NCBI GenBank assembly: GCA_963576785.1
Contig: OY756140.1
Location: 124,001 to 188,000, forward strand
DNA from: Chlorophyllum brunneum
Lineage: Eukaryota > Basidiomycota > Agaricomycetes > Agaricales > Agaricaceae
Direction: 5' to 3'
Length of the DNA stretch: 64,000 bases
Both the position numbers and the translations under genes were made by a program. Shown here piece by piece: positions 57,913 to 64,000 of the stretch. The notes under the pieces were generated by a model. That model saw nothing but the letters and a program-made list of their open reading frames with translations, made no database searches and was not told where the DNA came from. Every line of letters starts with the position of its first letter. Within the stretch, counting starts at the first letter, position 1.

Positions 57913-59209
57913 CTATGTAGTAATTAGGGGTGTGTGCTCGTCCTCTACCACTGCCTCTCCAGCTGCCACAAGCGCATTCCCAAAGTCGTCAATCCCAAGT
58001 CTCCGTTGTCGGAACTTCCAAACAATACACATGATAAGAAGTGACCCCTGCATAATCCCGGCAACGAGGAACGTGAACCAACTCGTCCAGTTTGTTCCAG
58101 GTCTACACCCAACAAATCAGCAGCCATAAATCAAACTTTTAATCATACACCCCACCTCAACGCAATTCCAAGAATCATGAGCACAGCACCAGGCGACTGC
58201 ATACACATCATCGGAATACTCAACGCTCCAACCACCTTATGCTGATACGTATGTATCAATTGCGGCGCATACTGTATCGCCGCAAGCATCGCAGACGTCA
58301 CTCCCAAAAACGTCGCCCACGTCAACACTTGTGGTGGAAGTGATACATCAGGTGCTGGTGTAGGCGTCGCAGTGGTCATCAAATATATCGTTGTAATCCC
58401 GCTGAACACGCTAGATTTGGATTTCAGTGCAATTCGAGTGAGATTCAGAAGAAAACATACAAATGCCCAAAGGTAAGCCATGCGCAGATGATGGAGGTAC
58501 GCCATTCGGAACTCTTGAGAGGTGTTTTGACCCGTATGAGGGGTACGTTAACGTCAGGGGCTTCAACGTCCAGTTCGACGTACTTCAGATGTCGAGGGTA
58601 GAATTTCATGTACAGCACGAAACTACGTGTGGGTATAGGAGTTAGTAAATATACCCAATGAGTGCTGATGGCCAACGTACACAAGTGTAAAACAGAACCA
58701 TTGAACGGCCACTTGAAACACACCCGCCGTCATCTCAATGCACTTTCCCCAACTCTACAAACAACATCAAAAACACACCCGTCAACTAAAGGAAAGCAAC
58801 GTACGACGATATGACAACACCTCGCAACACTCCACTGCATCGTAATCCTACAACACAACGACCAAGTTTAACACACCGTCCTGGGCAACAGCAACAGAGG
58901 GAACACTCACATATTCCACATCCCCGCCGCAGACGAGGTACTCCCCAACAACAAAAACAACGGACTCAGTCCTTCCGACGACTTGTTCGCAATAATCCTA
59001 TAATGCTGCACCCCCCTCATCAGTTCTCTCTCAAAAGAACGAAAGCTATACTACACACCTGAGGAGCATAAGACACGAACAAACCAGTGATCACGGTCCC
59101 TGTAATCAGGTTCGTCCACCAGTCACGAGCCTAAATAACAATACTTGTTCAGTACACATAGTCGAGAAGGCGAAGGAAGACGTACGGGATTGCAGATTGC
59201 AGCGTCCAT
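57913..59209 (-). CDS. PQ-loop repeat membrane transporter
   Basis: A seven-helix solute carrier of the PQ-loop (SWEET/cystinosin/Ypq-like) superfamily, probably vacuolar. The ATG at 59207-59209 opens a tiny exon (MDAAICNP). Further exons give ARDWWTNLITGTVITGLFVS + YAPQHYRIIANKSSEGLSPL + FLLLGSTSSAAGMWNM, then CIEMTAGVFQVAVQWFCFTL, a cytosolic loop KFYPRHLKYVELDVEAP, TPLKSSEWRTSIICAWLTFG, VLTWATFLGVTSAMLAAIQ + YAPQLIHTYQHKVVGALSIP + MMCMQSPGAVLMILGIALR, and SWFTFLVAGIMQGSLLIMCI. It ends ALVAAGEAVVEDEHTPLITT (stop 57913-57915). The two YAPQ motifs define the two PQ loops. HTPL near the end resembles a vacuolar dileucine-type tail. The whole gene sits between the arms of the inverted duplication, and its first two exons are copied at 60785-61006. 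Confidence 0.86.
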
Positions 59210-59365
59210 CGTGGTTCGTTCGAGACCTCTGCCTTCTCTTGCTCGGCTTCACGCTCCTCGTGGTGTAATCGTCACGTGCATCCTCACAATCATTTTACGC
59301 CTCAGGCTATGGACTCTTGGTAATATACGCCGCTTGAGTGTATCAGGTTTCGTGCGGCCTTACCG
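58986..59365 (+). repeat. direct repeat unit (source of the PQ-loop 5' copy)
   Basis: Repeated in the same orientation at about 60785-61145. Shared strings include CACACCTGAGGAGCATAAGA, ACGTACGGGATTGCAGATTG and TATGGACTCTTG-TAATATAC. The copy has lost about 25 bases in the promoter part. Confidence 0.8.
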
Positions 59366-59701
59366 GATTGAACATTAGTGTGTCCAGATTAATTTGATTA
59401 TTTAGCGGGAAAGGACTTACTGGTCAATCCTCTTGCCAACCGATGGATGCACAGATCCGCAAGTAGGAATGCGAAAGGAGCGCGAGACATTATCCGTGCA
59501 CCGAATAAAGTCAAGTTATACTTCGTTTCGAAAACCTAGTGCTTGGTATCCAGTCTACGATCTGGGGCACGGGTCCATCGAAGTAGAATTGCGATGATGA
59601 ATATATTCGACTTAGACCCCACAGGGCATAGCTGAAGGAACAATCCGTCAAAAATTCCGCTTGCTTTGAGTTGGTATATCCCTATGATTTTCTTGTTTAT
59701 G

Positions 59702-59727
59702 GTTCTCGAACCGCTCTATCTACGCTG
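59702..59727 (-). promoter_or_regulatory. shared distal element, copy 4 (right arm)
   Basis: On the minus strand it reads CACAGCGTAGATAGAGCGG then TTCGAGAAC, about 600 bases upstream of the 60329 gene's ATG. It is the mirrored counterpart of copy 3. Confidence 0.52.
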
Positions 59728-60215
59728 TGTTTGATCCTTGCTCTCTAAGGAACCAAAATGTGCTTGCCTTGGATGTATCCTGGGTGTGCATCAATGTGAT
59801 GTCTCGCATATCGGTGTTCATACTTAGAGGGCATGATTCAAGTGGGATAACCTGGGGTAACAATAGCCGTCCGAGTTCAAGCTACAAACCCCTATCAATT
59901 AACGAAAAATTACTATCCCACCACGACTGGTTCACAATTCCTTTCGGTTCGCTCGGTGGAGGAATGCGAAGAACTCCAGTCGTGTGATACAAACCTTGAA
60001 ATCCAGGTGCCCATTCAAATCGAACGCTCGAAAAAAGCGGGAGAAAGTTTTGGTTATTCGCATCTGCTGTAGGACACATTCCGAAGTGGTAAGTGGAACA
60101 AGCAACGGGGATCACGAACCAGCGGGTGAAAGTCGGTAGTACCACAGTGGATATGGTTTTGTTATTTCTAGTCCGAAAAAACTCCCAACGTACCCATAAA
60201 TTCTTTCGTTTTTGT

Positions 60216-60231
60216 GTATAAAAAGGCGGCG
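60216..60231 (+). promoter_or_regulatory. TATA box of the 60329 secreted gene
   Basis: GTATAAAAAGGCGG, about 105 bases before the ATG. The same string, inverted, stands before the 56167 gene, and a TATAAAAAGGCC string precedes the 61788 gene. Confidence 0.6.
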
Positions 60232-60328
60232 GGGGTTGGGTATTGGAAAGAACAACTCATCTACTCAGCATTAAATCATCCAAAGCTTACTTGAGAACAT
60301 CAAGCTCAAGTTTTCCATAACATCAGCA

Positions 60329-60538
60329 ATGAAACTCTCACTCTTCATCTCTCTCATTTCCTTGATCACTTTTGTCCAGGCCGTACCCGCACCGCAGGTA
60401 GCTCAACAACCGGCGGGCCTGCTTTCACCCATCGGTCCCGCGGGCGACACGGTTCCCCTTGTCGGGCCCTCTATAGTTCCTTCTTTCTCCGCTTCAGATA
60501 ATGATGCCCAAAATGCGAACGACGGACAACCGCAGTAG
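60329..60538 (+). CDS. small secreted protein, VPLVGP family, 69 aa
   Basis: Signal peptide MKLSLFISLISLITF, cleavage region VQAVPAPQ. Mature part of about 47 residues: VAQQPAGLLSPIGPAGDTVP + LVGPSIVPSFSASDNDA and the end NANDGQPQ. It contains no cysteine. It is the mirrored copy of the 56167 gene: leader, GD-x-VPL-x-GP core and acidic/Asn-Gln tail are kept, while the segment between the PQ and the core differs. Intronless. Confidence 0.68.
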   Translation: MKLSLFISLISLITFVQAVPAPQVAQQPAGLLSPIGPAGDTVPLVGPSIVPSFSASDNDAQNANDGQPQ

Positions 60539-61787
60539 CTTTGTATTCCAGAGGTGGGTTTTTTCTGTAGGTCAAGTTTCCTAAATCTACTGAACGCCGG
60601 TGTCTTCTCTGCCTAGACGCTATGATGGAGTTTTGACTTTGAATTATTTTTTCGACTTCCTCGTTGTAAGATACGTCTGAGCTCAGTTGTATATGATCCA
60701 CGAATTTGTACAGTATTAAAATATCGTTGGTTTTTTGGATGATGCGCTATTTTACTTTGACACTCATAACTTGTAACTGAAGGTGGGGACAATTATCCTA
60801 CAATGGAACACAACCACCGTCATCATCTCCCAAAAGAACAAAACTATATTTCACACCTGAGGAGCATAAGACACGAACAAGCCCGTGATCACAGTCCCTG
60901 TAATCAGATTTGTCCACCAGTCACGGATCTAAATAACGATATTTGTTAATACACATGGTCGAGAAAGAGAAGAAGGACGTACGGGATTGCAGATTGCAGC
61001 GTCCATTGTGGTTCATTCTAGGTCTCTACCCCGCCCCGACCGCTCCACGCCCCCGTGGCCCCACAAACATTTCACGCCTCAAGCTATGGACTCTTGTTAA
61101 TATACGCCGCTTCAGTGTATCAAGTTTCGTGCGAGCCGAATCACCGTCCCTAGATTATGCGGGTGAAAATACGAAACAACGGGTGCAGTGAAAAATTAGA
61201 CACCCGCGACCATCTGGTAACAAACCATCAGGCCCTTTGGCATCCAACTTCTATTATACTCGTATTGTTCCCATGCTGTAGTACAGCCAATATCAAAACG
61301 GCGAGAACTTCAAGTGTGTGTTTAAAGCTGGTACGGAATGAACGTTCAAATCGGGAAATATGTAACGTTGACGGAGCAAGTGGAATTCAAGTCTAGAAGA
61401 AACCAAGTCTTCGAAAGAAATAAAGTAACACAGAGCTTTCAGTGTATTGGGTAAACCATCGAACGGTCAACTCATTACCATCACGTCGAGCTACCTCAAA
61501 AAACTTCGATAACCACCGAAAACATCAACTACATTGCAACATTTTTTTCTACTAGACATATTTGTAGATCACACGCAAACGTATCACTACAAAAACGTAC
61601 AATCACATTTTCTCAAAACCAAAAAATTAACAAACAAGAACACAACAAAAAGTTAGTCCGAAAAAAAAACGGGTTATTGTAACCTATAACCATAAAAGCA
61701 GACACAGTCAATACGACAAGTTCGAACCCGTACCCAAAAAACAACCATACCTGTAGTCTACAAGGCTAGGTGTCTTCAATCCACCTT
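60539..61787. other. end of right arm, truncated PQ-loop copy, then AT-rich spacer
   Basis: 60539-60775 finishes the inverted arm. 60785-61145 is the partial copy of the PQ-loop 5' end. 61146-61787 is A-rich spacer without a supported gene. Confidence 0.42.
60785..61006 (-). pseudogene. truncated copy of the PQ-loop transporter 5' end
   Basis: A direct repeat of 58986-59209. It has exon 1 (MDAAICNP from the ATG at 61004-61006), intron 1, exon 2 (DWWTNLITGTVITGLFVSYA, PQ), the donor of intron 2 and the first few bases of exon 3 (ATAATTG for ATTATTG), then breaks off beside the right arm of the inverted duplication. The duplicated promoter continues to about 61145. Only the first PQ-loop segment is present, so no transporter can be made. 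Confidence 0.8.
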
Positions 61788-61970
61788 TCAAGCATCACCT
61801 CCACCCGGAGGGGTGGGAGGGGGAGCTACGATGGGTCCAAGAACGGGAACAGCACCGACTGTGCTACCAACGGGTTCAGGTAGTGTGGGCAATGGGGGTA
61901 CCTGTGGTGCAGGTGCAGCTTGGACAAAAGCGACCAAGGAGACGAGAGCGACAGCAAATGAAAGCTTCAT
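61788..61970 (-). CDS. small secreted Pro-rich protein, VPVLGP family, 60 aa
   Basis: Signal peptide MKLSFAVALVSLVAF, cleavage region VQAAPAPQ. Mature part of about 38 residues: VPPLPTLPEPVGSTVGAVP, VLGPIVAPPPTPPGGGDA. Very rich in Pro and Val, no cysteine. It shares leader, APAPQ-V and the VP-x-x-GP core with the genes at 56167 and 60329 but has lost the acidic tail. A TATAAAAAGGCC box lies about 75-80 bases upstream and the distal element about 440 bases upstream. The smallest and most diverged member. Confidence 0.65.
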   Translation of the reverse strand: MKLSFAVALVSLVAFVQAAPAPQVPPLPTLPEPVGSTVGAVPVLGPIVAPPPTPPGGGDA

Positions 61971-62834
61971 GATAGTTCAAGTGAGTGTTTGAGTTGAGAG
62001 AAAACAAGTTTGTTGTTGGATTTTTACAACTAGGACTCTGTGGCCTTTTTATACAGAAAAAAAGAGCAGATTTTTTTTTTGGGTGGGTGTGTGAGTGGAT
62101 ATCGGCATTGAGGGTGTTGGGTGATGGATTCTGAAGCTAGAAGGAAATGAAGTGTTGTTCTGGCACTGCCCTGTCATAGATGAGGTGTTAATTTTTTTTT
62201 GTTTTTAGTACAACCGACGGGAGCGCGTTTTCAATTCGTAGTTCCAAGAAACGACAAAGTGTTTATTTCACCAAGACGTTCTCTTGCGTGAAAAATAATA
62301 ATAATACGAATTTGCAGACTCGAGCAAAAACCACGTCGAGATACCACCAAGACTCGAGTCAACCTCGCAACTTCTCGGATATGGAACGTGGACATGAAAC
62401 GACAACGAAAGCGTAGATAGAGCGGGAGAGAGAGAAACCTGCCAAGCGAAACGGCATAAAGAAGCATTGTACAGTAGTAGTACATATCAACGGAAATAGG
62501 ATGCACTAACTATGAGTCTCAACATTACCCAGACATATGCGAAGTGGTAGAAATGGAGATTGAGCACCACAATATTCTTAAGATAGATGTCCAGCGCGGC
62601 AGGATGGAGGATGAATATACGTAAACCTGGTTCCGTTTGATGTACCCAATCCGCTCTATTCGCGGCTTTCCTTGTGGGACCGCGCGTAATTACATCCATT
62701 GGCGGTCATGCACGACCGATATTGACGTGGTTTTTTTTTCCGTCACCATTACTCGACTAGTACCACAATCTATCGATAAAACGTAACACACACATTACAT
62801 TAAAACATACATACACACAAATACGTATACCCAA
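61971..62834. other. upstream region of the 61788 gene, no other gene
   Basis: Promoter, then the distal element at 62408-62432, then unassigned sequence. GTTCTGGCACTGCCC at 62156 recalls ATTCTGGCACTACCG upstream of the 56167 gene, a hint of older common origin. Confidence 0.42.
62408..62432 (+). promoter_or_regulatory. shared distal element, copy 5
   Basis: AAAGCGTAGATAGAGCGGGA followed by GAGAG lies about 440 bases upstream of the 61788 gene's ATG. The DNA around it is not otherwise alignable with the other copies, which makes the match notable. Confidence 0.52.
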
Positions 62835-64000
62835 TTACCCAAACGAAAACAATTTCCCATCCCAAGGAAGATTCCCAACACACCTATTCGTCTCATACAC
62901 CCAATACCTCTTCTTCAATATCTCCTCATAAATAATCCCCAACAACCCTCTCTCATTCAACTTGGGCAAAGTCCCAGGATCCGCAAACAATTTCAAATAA
63001 TGTCTCCCAACAGTCAAATAAACTTTTTTCAACCTCGGAAAGCGGTATTTGTTGGATAATAGTTGATCGAATTCATGAAAACATAGGTCGATGGGGAATC
63101 CGCCGGGGAAGATGGCGTCGAGTTTTTCGATTTGGTCTGTGGTTAGGAATTTGATGTGGATGAGTTCGAGGGAGGATGGTTGACGGCTGAGTTGGCGGAA
63201 GGTGTGATTTAGGAAGCCGAATGGATTGGGGTAGGTACGTGATGCTGGTTTTAGCATGACGGGACATTTGATAGCCAAGGTGCGTAGTGTTGGAGGAACT
63301 GTAAATTCGATGATGGTTCCGTTTTGGTTATAGCATGGATTCGGGTATGAGGTAAAATCTAGTAAGAGAGTATCGGTTAATTCGGCGTAAGAGGGATAGA
63401 GTGTTGTACTCACTGTAACAATACGGTGTGTATACGAATGACCGTAGTGTTGATTTACACATATTCAACACTTCATTAACAACCTCCACTTCCTTCGATT
63501 CATCCCCCAGGAACAAGTGTTTCAACCGCGGAAATACACTGGTGCTCTGACCACGACCGCCCATAATCATCCACAACAAACACTCGGGCAACAATCTCAA
63601 CGGAAACATCAACGATTCCAACTTTGGCCAACAACTCACAAGTCCACCATCATCATCCTCAACAAACTCGGTCCCATGAATTTTCAAGACTCGGATTGAT
63701 GACAAACATATTGTCAAATAAGATGCTGGTACGCGTCTATCTTCGAGGTTGAGTTCCTCAAGCGCCAAACTCCTTCGTAATACCTCTCTTACAATAACTT
63801 CTGTATCCGGTAAAGGATCATCTCGATATCGTCTGAGGATAGTAATTTTGTTTAGGCTACCCGCTGGGATGAGTTTGAGAACGGAAAGAAATGAAGGATC
63901 GGGTGTTGATTGGCCTGGCGGAGGATAACATTGGAGTTTAAGGTGCCGCACGTGAGAGAGAAGATGTGAATGTGTAGATTTGAGAAGCCAAGAGCAATCA
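62835..64000 (-). CDS. F-box/LRR-like protein, 3' part (5' end outside window)
   Basis: The frame is open from the right edge (STHSHLLSHVRHLKLQCYP) to 62835. Repeated leucine-rich pieces are seen: ALEELNLEDRRVPASYL, SIRVLKIHGTEFVEDD, WPKLESLMFPLRLLPECL, FPRLKHLFLGDESKEVEVV, MCKSTLRSFVYTPYC. An intron at about 63413-63360 (GTGAGT...TTACTAG) leads to NFTSYPNPCYNQNGTIIEFT + VPPTLRTLAIKCPV, LSRQPSSLELIHIKFL and FPRLKKVYLTVGRHYLK, ending WDGKLFSFG. This is the irregular LRR style of basidiomycete F-box-like proteins, a large expanded group; the F-box itself would be upstream. No function can be assigned. Confidence 0.66.

Larger units (their letters stand above)
59210..60328. other. promoter region of the PQ-loop gene and upstream half of the right arm
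   Basis: 59210-59435 is the PQ-loop promoter, also copied at 61007-61145. 59436-60328 is the inverted copy of 56380-57265 and forms the upstream region of the 60329 gene. A plus-strand frame at 59727-59987 is not supported. Confidence 0.42.
59436..60775 (-). repeat. inverted duplication, right arm (about 1.34 kb)
   Basis: Reverse-complement partner of 55940-57265. The inner end is about GCCAACCGATGGATGCAC (59437); the outer end is about ACTTTGACACTCATAAC (60754-60770). It contains the 60329 secreted gene, its promoter, the distal element and the antisense tail of the unknown gene. Confidence 0.85.

Overview
The window is nuclear DNA of a filamentous basidiomycete, most likely an Agaricomycete. 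The evidence is many very short GT-AG introns (about 45-70 nt) that break most conserved genes into small exons, an intron-rich histone H3, and protein types typical of mushroom-forming fungi (a STE6-like ABC exporter relic, a Zn2Cys6 regulator, a DUF2235 protein, a gag-like relic, many small secreted proteins). I cannot place genus or species.

Layout. 1-7.3 kb holds the 3' end of an alpha/beta hydrolase, a 2-oxoglutarate/Fe(II) dioxygenase and a convergent MAU2/SCC4-like cohesin-loading TPR protein. 7.4-19.5 kb is gene-poor and accessory: seven small secreted protein (SSP) genes, a zinc-knuckle gene broken by an in-frame TGA, a frameshifted gag-like relic and a tandem duplication. 20-34.4 kb is mostly conserved: COX6, a bZIP regulator, leucine aminopeptidase, a Zn2Cys6 regulator and a DUF2235 protein. 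35.4-46.7 kb has a secreted GH28 pectinase with micro-exons, a multi-pass membrane protein, two cysteine-containing SSPs, a single-pass membrane protein with a rearranged copy of its tail, and histone H3. 48-53.8 kb has another single-pass membrane protein, a U1A/U2B'' spliceosomal protein and a choline/ethanolamine phosphotransferase. 54.5-62 kb is rearranged: a decayed STE6-like exporter, a 1.3-kb inverted duplication that flanks a PQ-loop transporter and puts mirrored SSP genes at its outer ends, a truncated copy of the transporter's 5' end and a third SSP. The right edge cuts an F-box/LRR-like gene.

The strongest candidate for something undescribed is the set of twelve SSP genes. They fall into: (i) four genes sharing a core like QQFGTVNPGGDP; (ii) six genes with nearly the same secretion leader (M-K-x-S-F ... 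L-I-S-L ... F-V-Q-A-x-P-x-P-Q) but unrelated or diversified mature parts, three of them with Kex2-type KR sites; (iii) two genes sharing FLRxADDE and paired cysteines. Five of the six leader-sharing genes also carry a similar element of about 22 bp containing a GATA core, 440-640 bp upstream of the ATG, although their mature parts differ. Gene models were spliced by eye and no homology search was run.
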